From: Candidatus Gastranaerophilales bacterium
GTDB lineage: Bacteria; Cyanobacteriota; Vampirovibrionia; Gastranaerophilales; Gastranaerophilaceae
DNA: 17,500 bases
Direction: 5' to 3'
Assembly (NCBI GenBank): GCA_947632315.1
Contig: CANROV010000024.1
Coordinates: forward strand, 1 to 17,500
Below are positions 1 through 8,738 of this stretch, piece by piece (position 1 is the stretch's first letter; every line of letters starts with the position of its first letter). The position numbers and the translations under genes are program-made. The notes below the pieces were generated by a model that did not search any database, was not told the origin of the DNA, and saw nothing but the letters and a program-made list of their open reading frames with translations.

Positions 1-343
1 GAAGGGGATGAGCACTAAGAATAAGCAATCAGAAGAGTTGAGGATTTACTTTTTTATAATAGTTCATTTTCCACCTTTCTTCATTCCTCGTAATGACTAT
101 TTTTCATTCTTATACTTTTGTTTAACAAAGCTTATATCTCATTTGTATTGTCATAAGAATTTTTTTCCCTGCATATTAATGAATATTCTTAATCATTTGT
201 AATATTTATTTTTTTTTAAATCCCCCATTTTACAGGCTTTTTCATAATTTCTTTTTTTTTTAAATAAAAAAAAATTACAAACTGTACAGTTATTTCCTTT
301 GTTTGATAAAATAATTATTATAAATGTAGATAGAGAGTGTAAA
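1..343. other. AT-rich non-coding region upstream of the giant coiled-coil gene
   Basis: I see no convincing gene here. The first 18 bases read GAA GGG GAT GAG CAC TAA and could be the last codons of a gene entering from the left, but nothing confirms this. A 64-codon open frame from position 8 is Phe/Tyr/Ile-rich with no domain character and is probably chance. From about 203 to 275 there are long T and A runs. A perfect 12-bp palindrome, AACTGTACAGTT, lies at 280-291, about 55 bp before the chosen start of the next gene. A promoter for that gene must lie in this stretch, but I could not pick one with confidence; TATTAT/TATAAA-like boxes at 316-324 are the best -10 candidates and have no clear -35. 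Confidence 0.5.
280..291. promoter_or_regulatory. 12-bp perfect palindrome, possible operator
   Basis: AACTGTACAGTT reads the same on both strands and sits in otherwise homopolymeric A/T sequence just upstream of the giant coiled-coil gene. Its position and mixed composition suggest a protein-binding site. I do not recognise the regulator, and a single 12-bp palindrome can occur by chance. Confidence 0.25.
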
Positions 344-3250
344 ATGCCGGCTGATAATAATTATAAAGAAATTTTAAAAGAAGTATGCGACAAACTTAAC
401 AGTATTGATTCAGTTAAAGAAATTGATGTCCTTAATATTAAGAACTCTGTTGAAGCCCTTGAAAATCTCGTAGCAGATAGTCAGGCTAAACTTAATTTTG
501 AAGCAATTAAAAATAAACTTGAAAAAATAGCGTTCCAAGTTGACAGTTGTAACGAAACACTTTTAAAAGATTTATATAACGATATTAATGACCTTAAAGA
601 TGCCTATAAAGGTATCGGCACCTATCTAAAAGGAATGCAGAACGCTAATAATAATGCCGTAACAACTTCTGATTTTAAAGAATTCCAAAAACAACACTTT
701 GATTTCTCCGTTAAAGCTAATACTGCTATTTATAATGAAATTACAGCTTTAAAAGAAAATTCTTCGGTCGGTAAAAATATTGAAGTATTAAATCGTATTG
801 AAGCTCAAATTGTTAATATGCACCATAACCTTTCCGATTATATTGAACAACTGGCTTCTAAACTTCAATCCTCTTCTTTCGGTGACGGAATTAATAATAT
901 AGACGAAATCGGCGCTATTATGTCCGATTTAAATACTCTTAATCAGAAAAATATTAAACAAACAAATTCTTTAATTAAAGATTTTCAAACAAAATTTGAA
1001 AACTTTCAAAATGCCGACTTTAAAGACCAATTCGCAAAAATTAGCGAAATTTACGACAATTTGAATATGATTCATGCCTGGACAGAAAAAGTAGGGCTGT
1101 TAAATAAATCAATTGAAAATGTTTATGCCAGATTAGGGGCTAATATAGATTTTGACGATGTCTCGGATAAAATAGACATTATTTACGAAAATATCTCCGC
1201 ACTTAATAATTGGTCTATGAAAATTGACAGCACCAATGATAATGTCGCTGACATAATATCTAAATTATCAGGACTTGAAAACTGTATTAAAGATACCAAA
1301 AACATTAAAAATACAATAACCGAATTTAAAAAACATTTTAATGAAACCTTCTCGGAAGATATTGACTTTGTTGACTTGTCAGATAAGATTGACATCGTTT
1401 ATGAAAATTTGTCTTCTCTTAATTCTTGGGCAAATAAAATTGATATAATCTCTAATAAGGTTGATAAAATTGATTCTTTCACTTCGGAACATGACTTTTC
1501 CGATGACATTGAAAATATTTCCGATAAAGTTAATGAAATTAGTCTAAATATAGCTAAACAAGATTATTCCGCCGATATTAAAAATATATCCGATAAAGTT
1601 GACGGTATCAGTCTGACTGTTTCAAATCAGGATTATTCATCTGATATCCAAAATATCTCCGATAAAATTGACAATATCAGTCTGACTGTTTCAAATCAGG
1701 ATTATTCATCTGATATTCAAAATATCTCCGATAAAGTTGATGATATCAGTCTGACTGTTTCAAATCAGGATTACTCATCTGATATCCAAAATATCTCCGA
1801 TAAAGTTGATGATATTAACTCTGCAATCTCTAATATAGACTACTCTTCTAATATTAAATATATATCAGAAAAAGTTGACTCTATTAGCAGTACCATTGAA
1901 GAATACGACGTTCTGTCAAAAATTGATTTAATCTATGAAAATATTAATCTTTTAAACGAATGGGTTAATAAAATTGATAACATTTCAGCTTTCAGTAAAG
2001 AATTAGATAATAAATTTACTTCCGCAAATTCTGACTTAAATGCAAAAATTGTTGAATTATCTGAATCTTTAGAAAAGACGGAAAAAATTCTTCTTGATGT
2101 ACCCGATATTAAAGATAAACTTGACGAAATTTCATCCGAACTTAATATTATAACCAAATCAACAAAAGATGATTCCGAATCTTACATTTATACACTCCTC
2201 GATATTGAATCGGATTTCTTAAAATTAAATAAATTTTTAGATGAAAAAGCACTTATTTTCCAAGAATTAATTAGTAACAGAACCGCTAATATAAGTGAAA
2301 TATTAAATTCTAATACGGAAAAAACAACTCAAGATATTAATTCACTAAAAGAAAAATTTGAAGCTCTTAATGATGATATTTCAAGCATAAGTATAAGAAC
2401 AAATAAATTAATACTATCTGCCGATGATGCTAATAAAGAATTTAAGTCTTATCTTGATTTGTTTAAAATATCACTTGATTCATTTAATGAAGCAAAAGAT
2501 AACTTTAATCCGGAAATGAAATTTAATGCATTAAGTGAAAAGCTTTCAGATCTCATTAAATTAATGCATAACAGTTTAACGGCAGGCAGAAACCTTAACA
2601 ATGCCTTTATTTATCTTGCAGAATGGATTGATGCTACAGGCAGTTCATTAAATAATATTCAAAATTACTTAGAAACAATAAGAACAGTTGATTTAAAATT
2701 AATTTCCGATAATACATTAAACAGAAAAGATTCTGAACTTCTTAATGAAATTGTTTCTTTAAAAACTACACTCAAACTTTCTTTCGATAAAATAAATGCA
2801 CTTGAAGAAACATTTAACAATTACAAAACTGATGATTTTTCTGAAATAAAAAGCTTATTAACAGGTATTATTGTTCAATTAAATACTGCTCTTACTCCGG
2901 ATATTGATTCTTTAAATGAAAGAATTGATAAATTATCAGAAGAAAATAATAACAGATTTACTCAGTTAGAAAATCTGTTACAAGAAAAAATTAAATATCA
3001 AGATAACCATATTTCAAGAATTGAAGCAAAATTTGATCACTTAAGCTCCAAATTTGATAAACTGATTGACGCTATGAGTGAAGATCATAACTTTGAACTA
3101 AAGGATATTTTAAACTTTATTGCAGGTCAAATTTCATCAACTAAAGAAACTCTTGATAATCAGCAAAACGGCTTGGAAGAAGTTTCTAAAAAATTAGAAA
3201 ACTTTGACTCCGGTATTAATAAAATTGTTTCTTATATTGAAGAAGATTAA
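344..3250 (+). CDS. giant repeat-containing coiled-coil protein, function unknown
   Basis: A 968-residue acidic, Ser/Asn/Asp/Lys/Ile-rich protein, almost entirely heptad-like and helical. It has no signal peptide or membrane segment, so it is probably cytoplasmic or exported by a non-Sec route. I chose ATG 344, preceded by a purine-rich GAGAG, over a TTG at 299 that has no ribosome-binding site. Residues 384-521 are six tandem 23-residue repeats (consensus around DYSSDIQNISDKVDDIS). A second degenerate motif, approximately DKIDIIYENISxLNxW, recurs near residues 225, 269, 341 and 522 and brackets the array. The C-terminal third (from about residue 560) is non-repetitive coiled coil ending in YIEED. 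The two motif types suggest growth by internal duplication, as in filament, scaffold or tether proteins. I recognise no family. It converges on the next gene and shares its stop-codon bases. Confidence 0.85.
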   Translation: MPADNNYKEILKEVCDKLNSIDSVKEIDVLNIKNSVEALENLVADSQAKLNFEAIKNKLEKIAFQVDSCNETLLKDLYNDINDLKDAYKGIGTYLKGMQNANNNAVTTSDFKEFQKQHFDFSVKANTAIYNEITALKENSSVGKNIEVLNRIEAQIVNMHHNLSDYIEQLASKLQSSSFGDGINNIDEIGAIMSDLNTLNQKNIKQTNSLIKDFQTKFENFQNADFKDQFAKISEIYDNLNMIHAWTEKVGLLNKSIENVYARLGANIDFDDVSDKIDIIYENISALNNWSMKIDSTNDNVADIISKLSGLENCIKDTKNIKNTITEFKKHFNETFSEDIDFVDLSDKIDIVYENLSSLNSWANKIDIISNKVDKIDSFTSEHDFSDDIENISDKVNEISLNIAKQDYSADIKNISDKVDGISLTVSNQDYSSDIQNISDKIDNISLTVSNQDYSSDIQNISDKVDDISLTVSNQDYSSDIQNISDKVDDINSAISNIDYSSNIKYISEKVDSISSTIEEYDVLSKIDLIYENINLLNEWVNKIDNISAFSKELDNKFTSANSDLNAKIVELSESLEKTEKILLDVPDIKDKLDEISSELNIITKSTKDDSESYIYTLLDIESDFLKLNKFLDEKALIFQELISNRTANISEILNSNTEKTTQDINSLKEKFEALNDDISSISIRTNKLILSADDANKEFKSYLDLFKISLDSFNEAKDNFNPEMKFNALSEKLSDLIKLMHNSLTAGRNLNNAFIYLAEWIDATGSSLNNIQNYLETIRTVDLKLISDNTLNRKDSELLNEIVSLKTTLKLSFDKINALEETFNNYKTDDFSEIKSLLTGIIVQLNTALTPDIDSLNERIDKLSEENNNRFTQLENLLQEKIKYQDNHISRIEAKFDHLSSKFDKLIDAMSEDHNFELKDILNFIAGQISSTKETLDNQQNGLEEVSKKLENFDSGINKIVSYIEED
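1493..1906 (+). repeat. six tandem 69-bp in-frame repeats
   Basis: Units begin at 1493, 1562, 1631, 1700, 1769 and 1838, each exactly 69 bp (23 codons). The units at 1631 and 1700 differ at only about 4 of 69 positions, and the first two thirds of the 1769 unit is nearly identical to them. The outer units are more diverged. This gradient indicates recent expansion in the middle of the array. Copy-number change would keep the reading frame and alter the length of the coiled coil. Confidence 0.95.
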
Positions 3251-6060
3251 CTTGCTTCTATGGCGGTTATCAATCTGCCTTCGTTGTCAAAAATCGATTC
3301 TATTTTTTGATTTTTATAAGGAGTTTGTATTAATATTTTTTTGTTTCCACTTCTTCCTTCAATATGTATAGGCATTTGCATATATATTGATTTTAATACA
3401 TCTTTTAAGTTGGCTACAGTCTCTTTCGAATTTAAATCTTTTATAGTTTTATTATCCGATAAAGCAAATCTGTCTATAAGTCTTAATCTTGAATGTAATA
3501 TTAAATTAGGCAGATTACCGTCATTATTAAAATCAACCCATTCATTTGAATTTACAAAATTGATAAGTTCAGGCGGTAATTTTTTTGCTATTTCTTTTAT
3601 ATAAATATTTTGAGGACAATTGTTGTCTAATCCCAGACTTTTCATATCTAAACCAAGTTCATCCGATATATTTTTATATGATTCTTCACTTGAATTTATT
3701 TTATTTGCTATTTCTTTTGCTATTTTATATGCATTATATACCGGTTTTTCATCTGTATAACTTTTCTTTAATAAATTTACAAAACTTTTTTCCGATGTCT
3801 TTTCTCCTAATACTGCACATAATAATTCATTTTTATCCGATGCCGAATATACTCTTTTATTATAATATTTATTAATATCAATATTTAATATATTATCATT
3901 ATTTATCGAAGTATCTATTTGAAATGAACTAATTCTTTCGCATAATTTTTGAATAAAATCAGTATATTGATTAAAATTGATATTGTCAGGTATGGTCAAT
4001 ATATGCTTAATTAAGTTAGAGTGATTATCAGGATGTGTTTCATATTTTTTTAGAAAATTATTCAATACTTTTACGGATGGTATTTCTTTTGTAATAATAA
4101 CATCCGAAATTTCTCTTAATAATCCTAATGATTCCATAGCGGAAACAAAATCAGGCAGACTTTGTTTTGATTTTGTTAAAAATCCTGATTTGGCAAGGTT
4201 TTGCATTTTTTCAGCAGATTGCTTAGGATTTTTTCTGTCATACAATGCTTCTGATATTTTTAAGCAGGCATTCCTGTAATTTGTTGAATCTTCCGAATCA
4301 TCAAACTTTATCTGACTATTTTTTATAAAAGATAAAGTATCTTTTTTAGAGGGAAAATAGTTTTCAAACTTCTTAAATTTTTCTTCTAACTTATCACTTT
4401 CTTTGTCATATATTCCGGATTCATCTGCCAAAGTTAAAGATTCAAATATCTTTTCAGGACTTACTTTCATAAGAAAAGGAAGTTCTTTATAAACATCAAA
4501 CGCCAATTTTCCTATAAAAGCTTCACTTGAAGCGGATTCTAAAAATTCATTTATCGCTTGCTCTCTCCGTGCAAAGTTTTCTTTCTTATTTACTAATATA
4601 CTTTGCGGTTTTTTATTTAATTGCCGTGCTGTTTCAAATATATTTGATTCATCATCAAATTTAAATAAATCAACTAATGTACATATTTGTTCTGTTGTTA
4701 ACTTACGTTCCTTTGGAAAATATATTTTATTATAGAAATTTAAAAATTCAAACTGGTTTTTTATTTTATACTTATCAATTATTTTTAAAACTGTATCTAA
4801 TGCATCTATATTTTCTTGATTATCACCTTGAGTAAATACAGCTGTTAAAATTTGAGAAAACTGCAAATAAATTTCTTTACTGCGTGCTTCATCACCAATT
4901 CCCAATTGTTTCATTTCTTTCACTATCTGCTCTTTATATATAAGTACATCCAATAATGAAGAATCTGAAACAATAGTTGGTTTTGTCAGTTTGTTAAAAT
5001 CGTCTATTGAAACATTACATTCCTTCAAAAGGGTATAGAAATCAATTTTATTCTCTACTTCACTAAACGGGCCAAATAATTCATAGGCTTTTCTTTCCTG
5101 TTTAATTTTGCCTCCATTTAGCAGTACATCTATAAAAAATGATAAATTACCTAAATTTTTTCCGTCATTTTTTTCGTAAAGATAATTTACTACATCATTT
5201 ATATAATTATAAACTTCTGTTTCATCCAGTTCCTTTAACTCAGGATTTGCTTTTAAGATTTCAGCCAGCATTTCTTTCTTAGGACGAAATGTTATAGCTA
5301 TATAATATACCAAATTTACTTTATCTGTTGCTGTTTCAAGATTATTAAAACTTGATTTTAAATAACTGAATTTTTCCTCAATATCACTTTCTTTTTCTAC
5401 TCCTAATTCATTTAAAACAGCATAATAAACATTAAGAATATCATATTGAGGTTTAGGGCAGTTTTCTTGATCCAGAAAAATAACCAATGAAGTTTCGGGG
5501 AAGTTTATCAAATTCTTTTTATTTTCCAATATTCCATATATTTTGACTGCTTCAATATTTTGACCTTTGTATATTTCTCTAATCTGAGGATTTGATGTAT
5601 ATAGTTTTAAAAATGTTTGAAGCTGACCTAAATTCTTTACTTTTGATTTTTCAAATATTTTATTTGTTTGTTCATCTCCGCCCAACTTTCTTATAAAAGG
5701 GTCTAAGCTGTCTATTGAAAATTCTCTATATTTTTCCTGTTTTAGCAAATCTTGAATTGGTTCTGCTAACAAACATTTTATATAGAAACTCATTAATATT
5801 TCCTGTTTTATTTCCTCCGGAGCTGAAGAAATAATATTAATTATTTCTTCAAAAGATGATCTTGATGACTTATCAAAAGTATCATTTTTTATTTCAGGGG
5901 AAATTACACTTAATGGTGTTGGATTAAAGACAAATGGTATTTGATTTGAGGCAAACGGTGCTTGATTACAAGCAAATGGTGCTTGATTATTAGATACAAA
6001 CGGTGTTTGATTACAGGAAAATGCTATCTTATTAGATAAATTATTAAATTCTATTTTCAT
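3247..6060 (-). CDS. giant helical protein with N-terminal NQxPF repeats, function unknown
   Basis: A 937-residue protein with no family I can name. Residues about 10-50 carry short imperfect repeats of the type NQAPFAC/NQAPFAS/NQIPFVF. The rest looks all-helical and charged, with no signal peptide, transmembrane segment or obvious catalytic motif. A small, more beta-like tail follows at about residues 895-937 (IHIEGRSGNKK, then IQTPYKNQKIESIF). The ATG is preceded by GGAAAG about 5 bases upstream. It lies 56 bp after murQ on the same strand with no clear terminator between, so it may be transcribed with ksgA-ispE-murQ. Its stop codon overlaps that of the convergent coiled-coil gene. A structural, effector-like or lineage-specific role is possible, but the sequence does not show which. 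Confidence 0.85.
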   Translation of the reverse strand: MKIEFNNLSNKIAFSCNQTPFVSNNQAPFACNQAPFASNQIPFVFNPTPLSVISPEIKNDTFDKSSRSSFEEIINIISSAPEEIKQEILMSFYIKCLLAEPIQDLLKQEKYREFSIDSLDPFIRKLGGDEQTNKIFEKSKVKNLGQLQTFLKLYTSNPQIREIYKGQNIEAVKIYGILENKKNLINFPETSLVIFLDQENCPKPQYDILNVYYAVLNELGVEKESDIEEKFSYLKSSFNNLETATDKVNLVYYIAITFRPKKEMLAEILKANPELKELDETEVYNYINDVVNYLYEKNDGKNLGNLSFFIDVLLNGGKIKQERKAYELFGPFSEVENKIDFYTLLKECNVSIDDFNKLTKPTIVSDSSLLDVLIYKEQIVKEMKQLGIGDEARSKEIYLQFSQILTAVFTQGDNQENIDALDTVLKIIDKYKIKNQFEFLNFYNKIYFPKERKLTTEQICTLVDLFKFDDESNIFETARQLNKKPQSILVNKKENFARREQAINEFLESASSEAFIGKLAFDVYKELPFLMKVSPEKIFESLTLADESGIYDKESDKLEEKFKKFENYFPSKKDTLSFIKNSQIKFDDSEDSTNYRNACLKISEALYDRKNPKQSAEKMQNLAKSGFLTKSKQSLPDFVSAMESLGLLREISDVIITKEIPSVKVLNNFLKKYETHPDNHSNLIKHILTIPDNINFNQYTDFIQKLCERISSFQIDTSINNDNILNIDINKYYNKRVYSASDKNELLCAVLGEKTSEKSFVNLLKKSYTDEKPVYNAYKIAKEIANKINSSEESYKNISDELGLDMKSLGLDNNCPQNIYIKEIAKKLPPELINFVNSNEWVDFNNDGNLPNLILHSRLRLIDRFALSDNKTIKDLNSKETVANLKDVLKSIYMQMPIHIEGRSGNKKILIQTPYKNQKIESIFDNEGRLITAIEAS
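5915..6022 (-). repeat. short tandem repeats coding for the NQxPF motif
   Basis: Five units of 21, 21, 21, 24 and 21 bp, reading on the + strand as variants of GGTGCTTGATTACAAGCAAAT, encode a run of 7-8-residue units near the N terminus of the 937-aa protein. The codon-level similarity suggests expansion by slipped-strand duplication. All unit lengths are multiples of three, so the frame is kept. Confidence 0.8.
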
Positions 6061-6116
6061 TCTTTACTTTCCGATAAATATATTTCTTATAAATCAAATA
6101 AAGAATTTTTTTTGTT

Positions 6117-7016
6117 TTAATTTAAAGATTTATTAAGTGCTTTTCTCAAAATACCATTATTTTTCTGAAGTAAAAGTTCCGCTTCTTGAAAAGAGATATT
6201 ATTTTTTATCTGTAAAACAGCTTCTTTAATATGGAAATTATTATTTAAAAGAATATTTTCGGCAGTATAATAATCAACGTTGGTAATTTCAGCGACTATA
6301 CGAACAGCACGGTTTTTTAGTTTTATATTTGTAGGCTTTACATCCACCATAAAATTTTTATAAACTTTTCCTATTTTAATCATAGCACCTGTTGTAAGCA
6401 TATTAAGCACCATTTTCTGAGCGCTTCCGGCTTTCATTCTGGTTGAACCCGTTATAACTTCGGAGCCTGTTTCTATGCATATTGTTATATCTGCATATTC
6501 TTTCATTTTTGCGTTTGGATTACATGTTAAAGCTATTGTTTTTACTTGTTTTTCTCTTGCCTGTTTTAGTATTTCAACAACATAATTTGCATTTCCGCTT
6601 GCGGAAATTGATACTACAGTATCATTTGAAGTTATATTATGATTATTAAAATCCTCCCTTGCAAGTTCTGTTGAATCTTCAGCACCTTCAATTGCGTATC
6701 TGAGTGCTTTATCTCCGCCTGCAATAATTCCCTGCACCATTTCCTGGGAAGTGCTAAAAGTAGGAGGACATTCCGAAGCGTCTAACACGCCGAGTCTTCC
6801 GCTTGTACCCGCTCCAAAATAAAATAATCTTCCGCCTTTTAAAAAATTATTACTTATTACATCAATTGCACGTGCTATATCTTCAAGACTTTTAGATATC
6901 TCCCGTGCTATTTTCATATCCTCATTATTTATCATTTCCGCAATTTCCACGGAAGAGGAAATATCTATATTTACGGTATCAGGATTTGTTTTTTCCGTAT
7001 TTATAATATCATCCAT
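6117..7016 (-). CDS. murQ: N-acetylmuramic acid 6-phosphate etherase
   Basis: Cytoplasmic SIS-fold enzyme that cleaves the lactyl ether of MurNAc-6-phosphate, giving GlcNAc-6-phosphate and D-lactate, in peptidoglycan recycling. The 299 residues match the usual length. The family signature FGAGTSGRLGVLDASECPPT lies at residues 68-87 and GSTRMKAGSAQK follows near residue 200. Glu82 and Glu113 correspond, one residue offset, to the catalytic Glu83 and Glu114 of the E. coli enzyme. The N terminus (TEKTNPDTVNID, then INNEDMKIA) is also family-typical. The C-terminal helical tail is present, so the gene looks intact. Its ATG overlaps the ispE stop by 8 bp, indicating translational coupling. The MurNAc transporter and the kinase that make its substrate are not in this window. 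Confidence 0.97.
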   Translation of the reverse strand: MDDIINTEKTNPDTVNIDISSSVEIAEMINNEDMKIAREISKSLEDIARAIDVISNNFLKGGRLFYFGAGTSGRLGVLDASECPPTFSTSQEMVQGIIAGGDKALRYAIEGAEDSTELAREDFNNHNITSNDTVVSISASGNANYVVEILKQAREKQVKTIALTCNPNAKMKEYADITICIETGSEVITGSTRMKAGSAQKMVLNMLTTGAMIKIGKVYKNFMVDVKPTNIKLKNRAVRIVAEITNVDYYTAENILLNNNFHIKEAVLQIKNNISFQEAELLLQKNNGILRKALNKSLN

Positions 7017-7866
7017 TTACTTCTTCTACCCCCGTTGAAATTGTTTTAAGATTTTCAAAAATTTGATAATTATCATCAGTTAAGTTTGTATTTAATCTGT
7101 CTTGAAGCATAAAAAAAGCCGAACCCGAGCCTGACATAAGTGAATTTTTTACATTATTTTTAATCGTCTTTAATTCTTCATAATCCGAAATTATTGCTTT
7201 TTCAAGACTGTTATAAATTAATGATTTATCAAATTTACCGTTCAATAAAAGCTTTTTTAAAATTAAGGTATTATTAGGATAAGATTTATCTTTTAACAGA
7301 GCAAATTTTGTATATGCTTCTTTAGCACTTATACCGAGTTTTTTGGGCTTAATTAAAGATACACTTTGGATGTAAGCGGGTAATTTTTCAAGAACTTCTC
7401 CCCTTGAAGTACATAATCCGCAGCCGCCATAAAGGCAAAAATTAAGGTCTGACCCCAAAGAAGCACATAATTCTTCTATCTCTGACGATGTAAGTATATT
7501 ATTATACAATTTATTTAAAGCAAAAAACGTGCCTGAAGCATTTGTAGAACCGCCTGCCAGTCCTGCCGAAACAGGAATGTTTTTTTCAATATATATTTTT
7601 AATCCCGCTTTTGTTATTTTTGCCTTTTCAAAAAATTTTTTTGACGCTTTATAAATTAAATTTGATTCGTTATAAGGAATTTCACTATTGTTTCCGCTAA
7701 GTTCCACAATTATTTTTTCGGAGGGAAAAAGTTCAAAAGTAAGATAATCATATAAATTAACAGCCTGCATAATTGATTGAATATTATGAAAACCGTCCTC
7801 ACGCTTATTTAAAACTTCAAGAGTAAGATTTATTTTTGCCGGAGTTTTTACTTTAATTGTTTTCAT
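7009..7866 (-). CDS. ispE: 4-diphosphocytidyl-2-C-methyl-D-erythritol kinase
   Basis: GHMP-family kinase of the MEP (non-mevalonate) isoprenoid pathway; it phosphorylates the 2-hydroxyl of CDP-ME using ATP. In the 285 residues, the N-terminal TPAKINLTLEVLNKREDGFH carries the catalytic-type Lys11. The glycine-rich ATP loop is IPVSAGLAGGSTNASG (about residues 97-112), LGSDLNF provides the catalytic-type Asp140, and the C-terminal SLMSGSGSAFF is GHMP motif 3. The start overlaps the ksgA stop as ATGA (4 bp), and the end overlaps the murQ start by 8 bp. The three genes are therefore one translationally coupled unit. ksgA-ispE adjacency recurs in several bacterial lineages. Confidence 0.97.
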   Translation of the reverse strand: MKTIKVKTPAKINLTLEVLNKREDGFHNIQSIMQAVNLYDYLTFELFPSEKIIVELSGNNSEIPYNESNLIYKASKKFFEKAKITKAGLKIYIEKNIPVSAGLAGGSTNASGTFFALNKLYNNILTSSEIEELCASLGSDLNFCLYGGCGLCTSRGEVLEKLPAYIQSVSLIKPKKLGISAKEAYTKFALLKDKSYPNNTLILKKLLLNGKFDKSLIYNSLEKAIISDYEELKTIKNNVKNSLMSGSGSAFFMLQDRLNTNLTDDNYQIFENLKTISTGVEEVNG

Positions 7867-8699
7867 AAATTTTCCTTAAGTTTTTCAGCTAATTGACCCA
7901 TTTGTTCAATTGAAAATGTTTCTCCTCTGGTATTTTCATCAATTGATAATTCAGATAACGTTTTTTCTACGGCATTTTTTGCAAATCCCATATTTACAAG
8001 CGAATTTTTTATATTTTTTCTTCTTGTTGCGAAACAGCTTTTTGCAACTTTTTTAAAAAAGGAATAATTAGAAAGTTGAAGCAGCGGTTTATTTTTTATG
8101 GTTAATTTTACTATAGCCGAATCCACTTTAGGCGAGGGGAAAAATGATTTTGACGGCACTTTTTTAACCAATTCAACATCAGACCAAAACTGTGCCAATA
8201 CAGATAAAAGTCCATATTCCTTTGACTGCGATTTTTCATTTGCGGTTAAGCGTTTCGCTACTTCATATTGAACCATTAAAACCACTTGAGAAATACTTTG
8301 ACGATTTTTATTATTCAAATCATCAACTTCTCCAAGTAAATGCGCCAATATTGGTGATGTTATATAATAAGGAATATTTGCGACCACCTTCATATTTTGC
8401 CCAAAATCAGATAAATCTGTTTTTAAAATATCCTTATGAATAATTTCAATATTATCGGCATTAATTTTTGAAAGCTCATTAACCATATCTTCATCCAGTT
8501 CAACGGCATAAACTTTTTTAGCTAGTTTAACAAGCTGTTCCGTAACGAATCCTAATCCTGAGCCTATCTCTATTACAATATCTTCTTTTGTAATATCAGA
8601 CACATCAAGAATAGTTTCAATGGCACTTTCATCCGTCAGAAAATTTTGTCCGAGCCTTTTTTTGGCTCTGAATTTTTTTGCACGTTCAATATAATTCAT
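7863..8699 (-). CDS. rsmA: 16S rRNA (adenine1518/1519-N6)-dimethyltransferase
   Basis: Also called KsgA. It dimethylates two adjacent adenines in the 3' hairpin of 16S rRNA during late small-subunit maturation, using S-adenosylmethionine. The 278 residues are full length. KRLGQNFLTD (14-23) is the family N-terminal signature, EIGSGLG (44-50) the SAM-binding motif I, VELD (66-69) the acidic ribose-binding residues, and NIPYY (108-112) the catalytic N-x-P-Y motif. FFPSPKVDSAIVKL and FATRRKN follow in the C-terminal part. It is the first gene of the ksgA-ispE-murQ unit. The divergent ogt-like gene starts only 39 bp away, so the two promoters must overlap or abut. No Shine-Dalgarno sequence is visible before the ATG. 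Confidence 0.97.
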   Translation of the reverse strand: MNYIERAKKFRAKKRLGQNFLTDESAIETILDVSDITKEDIVIEIGSGLGFVTEQLVKLAKKVYAVELDEDMVNELSKINADNIEIIHKDILKTDLSDFGQNMKVVANIPYYITSPILAHLLGEVDDLNNKNRQSISQVVLMVQYEVAKRLTANEKSQSKEYGLLSVLAQFWSDVELVKKVPSKSFFPSPKVDSAIVKLTIKNKPLLQLSNYSFFKKVAKSCFATRRKNIKNSLVNMGFAKNAVEKTLSELSIDENTRGETFSIEQMGQLAEKLKENL

Positions 8700-8738
8700 A
8701 ACTTTTATATTACTACAAAATATGATATTTTATAATTT

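Noticed and set aside
8..202. 64-codon open frame with AAGGGG-like bases before its ATG
   Set aside because: The product is a Phe/Tyr/Ile-rich string without domain character, in a T-rich non-coding stretch; the purines may be the end of an upstream gene.
1493..1906. Regular 69-bp repeats as a CRISPR array
   Set aside because: Repeats are contiguous without spacers, in frame, and part of a long coding sequence.
3341..3875. Two short open frames on the + strand
   Set aside because: They are antisense shadows of the 937-aa gene, with no ribosome-binding site or recognisable product.
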